Of a stretch of DNA of 64,000 bases, positions 25,242 to 32,873 are shown in pieces. A model generated the notes under the pieces. The model was not told the DNA's origin. It searched no databases and was given only the letters and a program-made list of their open reading frames with translations. Made by a program: the position numbers and the translations under genes. The first letter of the stretch is position 1. Each line of letters opens with the position of its first letter. The DNA is taken from contig CP082844.1 in NCBI GenBank assembly GCA_019930625.1, forward strand, positions 434,001 to 498,000, given 5' to 3'. Source of the DNA: Nocardia asteroides (lineage in GTDB: Bacteria > Actinomycetota > Actinomycetes > Mycobacteriales > Mycobacteriaceae).

Positions 25242-26539
25242 GAAGCCTGATGGGACTGCGCAAACGGTCACACGCCACCCAGCCCGCCACCGAGACCCCC
25301 CGGCCGCTGAGCACCGAACCCGGTGTCGACCCGCCGATCGTCGCCGCGCTGGTCAAACCGCTGTTGACGCTGCGTTCCTCGCTCGGTACCGGTGTCGGCG
25401 TGCCGAGCGCGGCAGCCACCGGCGCACTCTCGGCCGCCTCCACACAGGTGGCCGATACCGAAGGTCCGCACCGCGAAGGCCTGCACGCGCTGGAATCGAC
25501 CTGGACCTCCCGCGCCGCCGACAGCGCGGTGCCCGCGATGCGCACCACCCAGACCCAGATCGGCGACATCTCCGACCGGGGACCCGCCTATCTGTCCGTC
25601 CTCGCCGACGCGCACGCCACCTCCGGGCGCGCGGCGCGGCAAGTCGACCAGATCATCGCCGACTTCCGGCGCGACGCGCGGGAGATCCTGGGCAACGCGA
25701 CCTCCGCGCCGGAGACCGACGCCGTCATCGCACGGGCCACCCAGGCGCTGCGCGACGCGCTCACCACGGTGACGGCCGCGCGTACCGAGATGGACGATCA
25801 CACCAGGAAACTCGACGCGATGGGACCGCTCACGGTCACCTCACCGTCCGGCGTCACGCAAGGCCAGGCCGTCTACCCCGGTAGCACCGGACAAGTCGTG
25901 CCCGGCACCACGACGCCCGCCACCACGCAGCCCTTGGACCCCGCACAGGCCGCGCAACTGCAGTTGCAGCAGCAGCTGATCTCCGCGGGCGTGCAACTGG
26001 GCACCACGGCCATCAACGCGGGCGTCGACATCGGCACGCACATCATCGACAAGATCGCCGAAGTCGGCATCCACAGCATCGACACCGTGGCGGCGGCCGC
26101 GGACAAGGCGATCCCGGAACTGATCAACCCGGGTTCCACCACCAACTCCGGCACGAACGGCGACGACTCGAAGAACTCCTCGAAGCTGTTCGACTTCGGC
26201 GGATCGCAGGACCACAAGTCCTCGACCGGCCCCGGTTCGGTGGCCCCGCCGGGCAATTCTGCGCCCGCCGGGAGGGCGGACGTGCCGAAGCCGGAGAGCA
26301 GGCCCGCGCCCGCGGTGGGGCCGCCCTTCGCCGACTCGACGCCGCCCGCGCCCGCGGGCCGCCCGGAACATCCCGGTCATCCCGGCACGACCGGCGGCAT
26401 GGTACTGCCGCCCGCCCCGCCGCCGGGTGGCAACGACCACGAGCACAAGCCGCGCGACGGACAGCTCGGCGTGACCATCCCGTCCGCTGTGACAGCGGTC
26501 GTACCGGTGCTGGGCGAATTCGACGATGACACCCCCTGA
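25238..26539 (+). CDS. Large Pro/Ala/Thr-rich protein, candidate type VII-associated partner
   Basis: The 433-residue protein has a helical N-terminal half (about 25-190, spaced like a WXG100-type helical hairpin: ALESTWTSRAADSAV with Trp and many Ala) and then a Thr/Pro-rich linker. Residues about 240-300 form Gln/Leu- and Ile-rich helices (QLQLQQQLISAGVQLG, then repeated GxxIGTHIIDKI-like turns). A long disordered Pro/Gly/Ser tail follows, with DHEHKPRDG near the end. There is no signal peptide or membrane helix. It starts within the upstream stop, and its own end overlaps the next gene by 14 bp. I do not recognise a named family. Confidence 0.75.
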   Translation: MRSLMGLRKRSHATQPATETPRPLSTEPGVDPPIVAALVKPLLTLRSSLGTGVGVPSAAATGALSAASTQVADTEGPHREGLHALESTWTSRAADSAVPAMRTTQTQIGDISDRGPAYLSVLADAHATSGRAARQVDQIIADFRRDAREILGNATSAPETDAVIARATQALRDALTTVTAARTEMDDHTRKLDAMGPLTVTSPSGVTQGQAVYPGSTGQVVPGTTTPATTQPLDPAQAAQLQLQQQLISAGVQLGTTAINAGVDIGTHIIDKIAEVGIHSIDTVAAAADKAIPELINPGSTTNSGTNGDDSKNSSKLFDFGGSQDHKSSTGPGSVAPPGNSAPAGRADVPKPESRPAPAVGPPFADSTPPAPAGRPEHPGHPGTTGGMVLPPAPPPGGNDHEHKPRDGQLGVTIPSAVTAVVPVLGEFDDDTP

Positions 26540-27518
26540 CCGGGAGCATCCCAGTCAGGCCGCCGGTCAAGGTAATCCGTTCGACACGGGTCTGCCGATG
26601 CTGCGCATTCCCGCGAGCAAGCCCTCGAAGCGCCGCCGTTCGGCCGGTCGCCGCAAGCAGATTCGCCGCCGCGAGCCGCAGCACGAGGCCGCCGAACCCC
26701 CGCGAACCCCGCAGCGGCCGAGTCCACGGCCGCGTCTCGGCGAGTGGGAGCAGTGGCTCGATCCGGCGCCTCCGGCCGCGCGCCCGCCGCAACCGGCGGC
26801 CGCGCAGCAACGCCGCACGCCCGCCGAGCCCGAGCCGGCCAAGGCCGAGGACAGCCCCGTCAAGGCGCCCGGCATCGTCAATCGGTCCGGAGTCCATCCC
26901 GGCACCCCGGTGCGCCATCCGCGTCGCACGGATCAACAGCGCGGCAACCGCACACTGACCGCCCTGATCGTGCTCGCCATCGTGGTCGCCACCGTCTCGA
27001 TCGGCGTGGCCATGATCTACGGTTCCGAGGCCGATTCGCGCAAAACGGCGGCGACGTCGCAGTCGCGTGCGGCCGGACCCGCGCCGGCCACCTCGGTATC
27101 CACCTCCCGGCTCAAGCCACCGTGGGCGATCGCGACGCCGGGGTGCGAGCAAAAACGCACCGCCGACGTCGTTTCCGGTACCGATCCCGGCGGCACGGGC
27201 AACGGTCCCGACGCCATCTTCGCTTTCGAGTACGCCTATTACGCCGAACGGTCCGGGTACCGGGCCCGCGCGGTTGTCGCCCCCGACGCGGCGGTGGCCT
27301 CCGCCGATCAGATCCAGCGCGGTATCAACCAGGTGCCCGTCGGCACTCGTTACTGCGTGCATATCTCCCGGGCGGGGGACGGTCCCGACGGTCAAGCACG
27401 GTGGGAAGTCCGGTTGACCCAGCAGTTTCCCGACGAGGAGCCGTACACTTTCACGCAGTTCATCACGACCCGGACCGGAACGGATCAAACGCTGATCACC
27501 GGGATCATGGCGGGCTGA
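26526..27518 (+). CDS. Single-pass membrane protein of the type-VII-like operon
   Basis: The 330-residue protein has a basic, Pro-rich cytoplasmic region (about 1-142, including KPSKRRRSAGRRKQIRRR), one membrane helix (about 144-165: TLTALIVLAIVVATVSIGVAM), and an extracytoplasmic domain of about 120 residues. That domain begins after a Ser/Thr linker at ATPGCEQKRTADVV and contains two cysteines (one near CEQK, one in RYCVHI) that could pair. Such ectodomains occur in actinobacterial ESX-associated and surface proteins. The function is unknown. It closes the three-gene operon. Confidence 0.8.
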   Translation: MTPPDREHPSQAAGQGNPFDTGLPMLRIPASKPSKRRRSAGRRKQIRRREPQHEAAEPPRTPQRPSPRPRLGEWEQWLDPAPPAARPPQPAAAQQRRTPAEPEPAKAEDSPVKAPGIVNRSGVHPGTPVRHPRRTDQQRGNRTLTALIVLAIVVATVSIGVAMIYGSEADSRKTAATSQSRAAGPAPATSVSTSRLKPPWAIATPGCEQKRTADVVSGTDPGGTGNGPDAIFAFEYAYYAERSGYRARAVVAPDAAVASADQIQRGINQVPVGTRYCVHISRAGDGPDGQARWEVRLTQQFPDEEPYTFTQFITTRTGTDQTLITGIMAG

Positions 27519-27685
27519 CCCGCGCTGCTCCGCGCGATGTCGAGCCGAAACGCTCCCGTAGCGCCCCATACCGCCGCCCGCGCGGAATCTATTTGCGAAC
27601 ACCTCTATTCACAGAGTGCGCGGTGCTCTAGATTCCTCTGTGAGAGTGCGTATTTCGCACGACCGCAGAGCGAAAGGTCCGACCG

Positions 27686-28624
27686 TTGCGTCGTCCGTTC
27701 CGGATAGCCCTCGCCATCGTCGCCGTGACCGCGGGCCTCACCGTGCCCTTCCTGTCCGCGCACCCGGCACAGGCGGCGCCGACGGTGCGCTGGGAGACCC
27801 GGGTCAGCGACCGGATCCTCGACATCGGAGCCTCCTCGCCCAACCTCGAGGGTCCGGACTGGTCGGTCAAGGTGGTCCGGCTGCTGCTCCCGCCGGGGTG
27901 GTCCAAGGACTCCGCCCGCACCTGGCCGACCGTGTGGGTGCTGCACGGCGGCTTCGACGACCACAAGTCCTGGACCGACAAGGGCAACCTCGAGGCGCTC
28001 ACAGCGGGCAAAGAGGCGATCTTCGTGCTGCCCGAGACCAGCTGGTGCAGCGCGTATTCCAATTGGTACAACGAGGGGCGCGGCGGTCCCCCAGCCTGGG
28101 AGAGTTACCTCTTGGACGACGTGCGCACCCTGCTGGAAACCAGCTATCGAGCCAATACGACGCGTGCCATCGCGGGCAACTCCATGGGCGGTCTCGGCGC
28201 CATGAAATTCGCCGCCGCACACCAGGGTTGGTTCAACTCCGCGGCTTCCTTCAGCGGCAACGTCGATCCACTGCACGATTCCGGCGCTCCCGGCGAGCCC
28301 GACAAGCCCGGCCGAGGCTGCGGCGCCGAGTGGCAACGGGTCTGGGGCGATTACATCGTCAACCGCGATGTCTGGGTCGCCAACAACCCCTACAGCCAGG
28401 CCGACGACCTCACCGGCATCCCACTGTTCGTCTCCTACGGCAAGGCCGACCCCGTGGAATCCGCCGCCTACGAACAGAATTTCCGCTTCGTGGACCGGCT
28501 GCAACAACTCGGAGCGCGGGTCGACGAACGCTACGTTCCCGCCCAAGGCCACAACTGGGATGCCTGGAAGATCCAGATGCAAAACGCTTTGCCGATGCTG
28601 CTGTCCTCGGTGGGAGCCGCGTAA
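27686..28624 (+). CDS. Secreted antigen-85/esterase-D-type acyltransferase
   Basis: The 312-residue protein has a signal peptide (cleavage likely after AQA, residue 30) and an alpha/beta-hydrolase domain of the antigen 85/esterase D family. The nucleophile elbow is GNSMGG (Ser166), the acid probably Asp255 or Glu258 in YGKADPVESA, and the His289 in AQGHNWDAW. In mycolata this family transfers mycolic acids to trehalose or arabinogalactan, or hydrolyses esters in the cell envelope. The start is TTG with AAAGGT upstream, supported by the signal peptide. It stands alone. Confidence 0.92.
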   Translation: MRRPFRIALAIVAVTAGLTVPFLSAHPAQAAPTVRWETRVSDRILDIGASSPNLEGPDWSVKVVRLLLPPGWSKDSARTWPTVWVLHGGFDDHKSWTDKGNLEALTAGKEAIFVLPETSWCSAYSNWYNEGRGGPPAWESYLLDDVRTLLETSYRANTTRAIAGNSMGGLGAMKFAAAHQGWFNSAASFSGNVDPLHDSGAPGEPDKPGRGCGAEWQRVWGDYIVNRDVWVANNPYSQADDLTGIPLFVSYGKADPVESAAYEQNFRFVDRLQQLGARVDERYVPAQGHNWDAWKIQMQNALPMLLSSVGAA

Positions 28625-28732
28625 CCCACCGGCCGTCCAGGCCCTGCCGCGCCGTCGGTCCGCCGATCCGTCGTCGAGCGATGTCGTCCGCCGCGGCCGC
28701 AGTGGTCGTCGGAACGACGTGCGCCTGTTGCC

Positions 28733-29143
28733 TCAGTGTGGGGTCAGTTTGACGACCGGGATCACCCGTTCGGTCTTCTCCTGGTACTCGGCGAAGCCGG
28801 GCATGATCTCGACCATGGCGGCGTAGAGGCGATCGCGTTCCGGGCCTTCGGTGACGGGAGTCGCCGTGGCCAGGAGGGTTTCGGTGCCGATTTCGAGGGT
28901 GACCTCGGGGTTGGCGCGCACGTTGTGAAACCAGTCGGGATTGGTGGGAGCTCCCGCCTTGGACGCGATGACCACGAGGTCGTCGCCGTCGCGGATGAAG
29001 GCCAGAGGATTGGTGCGCGGAAGACCGGATTTGGCGCCGATGCTGGTGAGCAGCAGCAGTTCGCGACCGGCGAAGGGGCCGCCGACCTTGCCCTCGTTGG
29101 CGCGGAATTCCTCGATGATCTTGGTGTTCCAGTCGCCTGCCAT
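28733..29143 (-). CDS. DDN-family F420-dependent oxidoreductase
   Basis: The 136-residue split-barrel protein of the deazaflavin-dependent nitroreductase family has the core ELLLLTSIGAKSGLPRTNPLAFIRDGDDLVVIASKAG, the F420-binding strand pair, then WFHNVRANPEVTLEIG. It probably uses reduced F420 to reduce quinones or nitro compounds, as Mycobacterium Ddn does. The ATG follows CAGGAGAACAGGCC. A second member lies at 43299-43694. It is divergent from the DUF1460 gene. Confidence 0.92.
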   Translation of the reverse strand: MAGDWNTKIIEEFRANEGKVGGPFAGRELLLLTSIGAKSGLPRTNPLAFIRDGDDLVVIASKAGAPTNPDWFHNVRANPEVTLEIGTETLLATATPVTEGPERDRLYAAMVEIMPGFAEYQEKTERVIPVVKLTPH

Positions 29144-29278
29144 GGCCTGTTCTCCTGGAGGGTCGGGTGCGCCGGGTCGTGGGCGAGCCTACCCAAGTCA
29201 TCGCAGAGGCCGCTCGCCCGCCGCCGGGCTACGGTGGGTATCGCCGTTCGTCTACCGATCACCTCTGCTGGAGGCGCC

Positions 29279-30091
29279 TTGCGCACCATCGCTCGCGTAC
29301 TGCTCGTCCTGACGGCCCTCGTCTGCGCCGCGGTGTCGCTACCGCCCGCGGCCCTCGGTGCGCCGGAAACCGTGCAGCTCGACGACCTCACCACGAGGAA
29401 ACTCGACGAATTGCTGTCGCTGCGCGCTCAGGCGCCCGCCTCGGCGACCCGGGCGGAGCTGATCGAGTTGCTGTCGCGTCCGTTCCTCGGCACGCCGTAC
29501 GGCGCGAACATGCTCGTCGGGTCGGCGACCGAGCCCGAACAGCTGGTCATCGACTTCCGCAGGGTGGATTGCTTCACCTACCTCGACTATGTCGAGGCGC
29601 TCAGCAGATCCACCGACCGAACCCAGTTCACGACGAACCTGATCGAAACACGCTATGCCGGTGGACGAGTCGATTTCCGGCAGCGCAAACACTTCTTCAG
29701 CGATTGGGCGCACACCGCCAAGGTCGCTGCCACCGACGTCACGGCGACATTGAGCGCCGGGGCGGTCACCGTCGCCAAGCAGCTCAACGCGAAAGCCGGC
29801 GGCGGCAGTTACCTTCCCGGGTTGCCCGTGGTCGATCGCGCGATCACCTACATCCCCAGCGCTGCCGTCGACCAGGATGTCGTGAGCAGGCTGCGCACCG
29901 GCGACTACGTAGGCGCCTACACCGACCAGCCCGGCCTGGACGTCACCCACGTCGGCATCTTCGTGACGACCCCCGCGGGGCTGGTCTTCCGCAACGCGTC
30001 CTCGCTGGCGGCCGACAACAAGGTGGTGGACAAGCCTTTCGCCGAGTATGTCCGGTCCACTCCGGGCATCGTCGTACTCCGGGCGCGGTAA
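29279..30091 (+). CDS. Secreted DUF1460 (N-acetylmuramoyl-L-alanine amidase-like) protein
   Basis: The 270-residue protein has an N-terminal signal peptide (LVLTALVCAAVSLPPAALGA) and a DUF1460 papain-like domain. The likely nucleophile is Cys98 in RRVDCFTYLDYVEAL and the His is in DVTHVGIFV. The family is linked to cell-wall peptide recycling. The start is a TTG preceded by GGAGG at five bases; the signal peptide supports it. It ends next to a small hairpin shared with the converging monooxygenase gene. Confidence 0.9.
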   Translation: MRTIARVLLVLTALVCAAVSLPPAALGAPETVQLDDLTTRKLDELLSLRAQAPASATRAELIELLSRPFLGTPYGANMLVGSATEPEQLVIDFRRVDCFTYLDYVEALSRSTDRTQFTTNLIETRYAGGRVDFRQRKHFFSDWAHTAKVAATDVTATLSAGAVTVAKQLNAKAGGGSYLPGLPVVDRAITYIPSAAVDQDVVSRLRTGDYVGAYTDQPGLDVTHVGIFVTTPAGLVFRNASSLAADNKVVDKPFAEYVRSTPGIVVLRAR

Positions 30092-30095
30092 GCGC

Positions 30096-30114
30096 GGGCT
30101 CGGTTGTCGAGCCC
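30096..30114. terminator. Short hairpin between convergent genes
   Basis: GGGCTCG and CGAGCCC form a 7-bp stem with a five-base loop in the 33 bp between the DUF1460 stop and the monooxygenase stop. It is a plausible weak bidirectional terminator. Confidence 0.45.
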
Positions 30115-30124
30115 TCGTTGCGAG

Positions 30125-31630
30125 TCAGGAAACGGGCGCGGGCTGCCGGACCGCCGATTTCGGCGTCGCGGCGAGTGTCTTGTCCAGGTCCGTGCGCAGG
30201 GTGGTGGCCGAGTCGAGCAAGTAGTTCTGCCGCACCTTCCACGGATGACGGTCGCCTTGTCGAGGGAAGTCGCCGATGGAGCGCTGGATGTAGCCGGAGG
30301 CCAGATCCAGCAGCGGGTGCTCCCCGAGGTCGCCTCGCGGCGCGGGCACCACGGCGGCGTAGCCCTTGCGATCCATGTGATTGAGCACCTTGCAGACCAG
30401 CCGGGAGGTGAGATCGGCGCGCAGCGTCCAGGACGCGTTGGTGTACCCGATGCACACGGCGAAGTTGGGGACGCCGGTGAGCATGGCCCCTTGCCAGACG
30501 AACTGCTCGGACAGATCGACCCGCGCACCGTCGACGCTGGGAGCGATACCGCCGAACGCGAGCAGTTGCAGCCCGGTCGCGGTGATCACGACGTCCGCCT
30601 CCAGCACTCGGCCGGACTTCAGCCGGATTCCCTCCGGCACGAAGCTGTCGATGTGATCGGTGACGACCTCGGCCTTGCCTTTCTTCATCGCCTTGAAGAA
30701 GTCCGCGTCCGGGACGGCGCACAGACGCTGGTCCCAGGGGTTGTAGGTGGGCGTGAAGTGCTCGGCGACGGCCTTGTCGTCCTTCAGGATGCGCGTGGTG
30801 AGGCCGGTGAGCAGCTTGCGCGCCGCTTCCGGACGACGCCTGCAGTACTGGTAGAAGCCGATGCCGAACAGGATGTTCTTGGTGCGGATCACGCGATGCG
30901 CCAGCCCCGGCGGAAGCAGCTCGCGGACTCTGTCGGCGATTTTGTCCCGGCCCGGCACGGGGCTGATCCAGGTCGGCGACCGCTGCAGCATCGTCACCAG
31001 CTGCGCCTGCTCCGCCATGGCCGGAACCAGCGTGACCGCGGTCGCGCCGCTGCCGATCACGACGACGCGCTTGCCGCGGTAGTCGAGGTCCTCGGGCCAG
31101 AACTGCGGGTGCACCACGCGGCCGGTGAACGAGGCTACGCCGGGAAACTCAGGCGCGTACGGCTGGTCGTAGTTGTAGTACCCGGCGCAGGCGTAGAGGA
31201 AGCCGCAGGTCAGCGTGCGCTTCTCGGCGACGCCCGACTCGTCGCGGTGCTCGAGGGTCAACGTCCAGCGCGCGGCGCCGCTGTCCCAGTCGGCGGCGAT
31301 CACCTTGGTGCGATAGCGGATGTGCCGGTCGATGCCGTGTTCGGCGGCGGTCTCGGTGATGTAGCGCAGGATCGAGGGACCGTCCGCGATCGACTTGGCG
31401 GCGCGCCACGGCTTGAACGGATAGCCGAGGGTGAACATGTCGGAGTCCGAACGAATGCCGGGGTAGCGGAACAGGTCCCAGGTGCCGCCCAGCGTGTCGC
31501 GGGCCTCGAGGACGGCGTAGGTCTTGCCGCGGCACTCGGTCTGCAGCCGGTAGGCCGCGCCGATGCCGGACAGTCCGGCGCCGACGATGACGACATCGAG
31601 GTGTTCCGGTGCTACGGCGGTCTCGCTCAT
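30125..31630 (-). CDS. ethA: EthA-like Baeyer-Villiger monooxygenase
   Basis: The 501-residue FAD/NADPH monooxygenase closely follows mycobacterial EthA, with HLDVVIVGAGLSGIGAAYRL at the N-terminus, GGTWDLFRYPGIRSDSDMFT, and the BVMO fingerprint FTGRVVHPQFWP followed by the NADPH Rossmann motif VVVIGSGATAVTL. It inserts oxygen into ketones and, in mycobacteria, activates ethionamide. The C-terminal part (YNPWDQRLC, SGRVLEADVVITATGL) is intact. It diverges from an AraC-type gene; in M. tuberculosis the divergent partner is the TetR protein EthR, so regulation differs here. Confidence 0.93.
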   Translation of the reverse strand: MSETAVAPEHLDVVIVGAGLSGIGAAYRLQTECRGKTYAVLEARDTLGGTWDLFRYPGIRSDSDMFTLGYPFKPWRAAKSIADGPSILRYITETAAEHGIDRHIRYRTKVIAADWDSGAARWTLTLEHRDESGVAEKRTLTCGFLYACAGYYNYDQPYAPEFPGVASFTGRVVHPQFWPEDLDYRGKRVVVIGSGATAVTLVPAMAEQAQLVTMLQRSPTWISPVPGRDKIADRVRELLPPGLAHRVIRTKNILFGIGFYQYCRRRPEAARKLLTGLTTRILKDDKAVAEHFTPTYNPWDQRLCAVPDADFFKAMKKGKAEVVTDHIDSFVPEGIRLKSGRVLEADVVITATGLQLLAFGGIAPSVDGARVDLSEQFVWQGAMLTGVPNFAVCIGYTNASWTLRADLTSRLVCKVLNHMDRKGYAAVVPAPRGDLGEHPLLDLASGYIQRSIGDFPRQGDRHPWKVRQNYLLDSATTLRTDLDKTLAATPKSAVRQPAPVS

Positions 31631-31699
31631 CCCTCCAGTGTGCGAGCCGAGCGGACCGCATTCTTGACTTCGCGCGACAACTATTTGATTCTGGACGAC

Positions 31700-32737
31700 A
31701 TGTCGGTGATCCGGTCGGCGGGCTTACGCGGTTTCCGCGCGACCGTGGCCGAACTAGGCGGCGACGCCGAGGCAATGGCCATCGCGTGCGGCCTGCCGGT
31801 GGCCGCCCTGGACGCCGACGACTTACTGGTGCCCGACGAGCGGGTCGCGGCCGTGCTGGAACTGGCAGCGCACCGGCTGCGCTGCCCCGACCTGGGCTTG
31901 CGGATATCCCACCGGCAGGATTTGGACATGCTCGGTCCGCTCGCGCTGGCCATCCGGAATTCGCCGTCGCTGGCCGACGTGCTCGAATGCTCGGCGCGGT
32001 ATCTGTTCCTGCACGCGCGGTCGCTCAGTTTGACGCTGGAGCCCGACCCCTATGGGGACCGCGGCGTGATCGCGCTGCGCTACGGCGTGCGGCCGGGACT
32101 ACCGACACCGGTCCAAGGCACCGATCTGGGGCTGGCCTTCGTGCATCGCACCATCCAGCGCTTGGTGGACGACCGCTACGGACTGCGCTCGGTCGAGCTG
32201 CCCTACCGGCCGGAGGCCCCGGTCGCCGATTACGAGGAGTTCTTCGGCGCCCCGGTTCGCGTGGGGCGGCCGTTCGCGGCGCTGCGGGTGCCGAGCAGTC
32301 TGGCCAGCCGCCCGCTGACCGGTGGTGACGAGAACCTGCACCGGCTGGCCATGGCGTTCCTCGCCGAGCAGTCCGGCGACGCGGACGCGGCGATCGGCCC
32401 GCAGGTGCGCGCCGCCGTCCGGCAACTGCTCGGCACGGCCGCACCCGAGATAGGCGCGGTGGCAAGGCTGCTGACCGTGCACCCGCGCACCCTGCAACGA
32501 CGTCTCGCCGCCGAGCGCACATCGTTCGCCGAGATCCTCGACGAGGTCCGCAGGGACGCGGCGCGCCGGTATCTGACCACGACGGATATGCCGATGAGTC
32601 AGGTCGCCTCGCTGATCGGGCTGTCCGAGCAGGCGACGTTCACCCGGTGCGCCCGAAGATGGTGGGGCACAACGCCTACCACACTGCGACGCACCGGTGC
32701 GCAGACAACGGCGCACTCGCACAACACGTTCGGGTGA
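31700..32737 (+). CDS. AraC-family regulator (OruR/ArgR-like, arabinose-binding-like N-domain)
   Basis: The 345-residue protein has an N-terminal ligand domain of the Arabinose_bd type (residues about 20-205, including LDMLGPLALAIRNSPSLADVL) and a C-terminal AraC double helix-turn-helix (about 240-330: AAPEIGAVARLLTVHPRTLQRRLA, then MSQVASLIGLSEQATFTRCARRW). The final Arg/Thr-rich tail is longer than usual. It starts 69 bp from the EthA-like gene on the opposite strand and probably activates it in response to its substrate. Confidence 0.93.
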   Translation: MSVIRSAGLRGFRATVAELGGDAEAMAIACGLPVAALDADDLLVPDERVAAVLELAAHRLRCPDLGLRISHRQDLDMLGPLALAIRNSPSLADVLECSARYLFLHARSLSLTLEPDPYGDRGVIALRYGVRPGLPTPVQGTDLGLAFVHRTIQRLVDDRYGLRSVELPYRPEAPVADYEEFFGAPVRVGRPFAALRVPSSLASRPLTGGDENLHRLAMAFLAEQSGDADAAIGPQVRAAVRQLLGTAAPEIGAVARLLTVHPRTLQRRLAAERTSFAEILDEVRRDAARRYLTTTDMPMSQVASLIGLSEQATFTRCARRWWGTTPTTLRRTGAQTTAHSHNTFG

Positions 32738-32873
32738 CAGCTCGACAACGGTCCGGTGTCCGATTCGCCCGTTTCGGTAACGGTTGCCTCCGAAAGCTCT
32801 GCGCCCATTCCCTCTTCGACGCCGTGTCTTTACCGTCGATGACGGGGTAGGTGTGCAACGGAAGGGGGACTCC

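Noticed and set aside
24918..26539. A classical WXG100 (EsxA/EsxB) pair
   Set aside because: Neither protein has a WXG turn or the 100-residue size pairing; only helical composition is similar.
26124..27602. A 492-codon minus-strand frame opposite the type-VII-like operon
   Set aside because: The plus-strand genes have membrane helix, overlapping starts and ribosome-binding sites; the opposite frame is Arg/Gly-rich shadow sequence.
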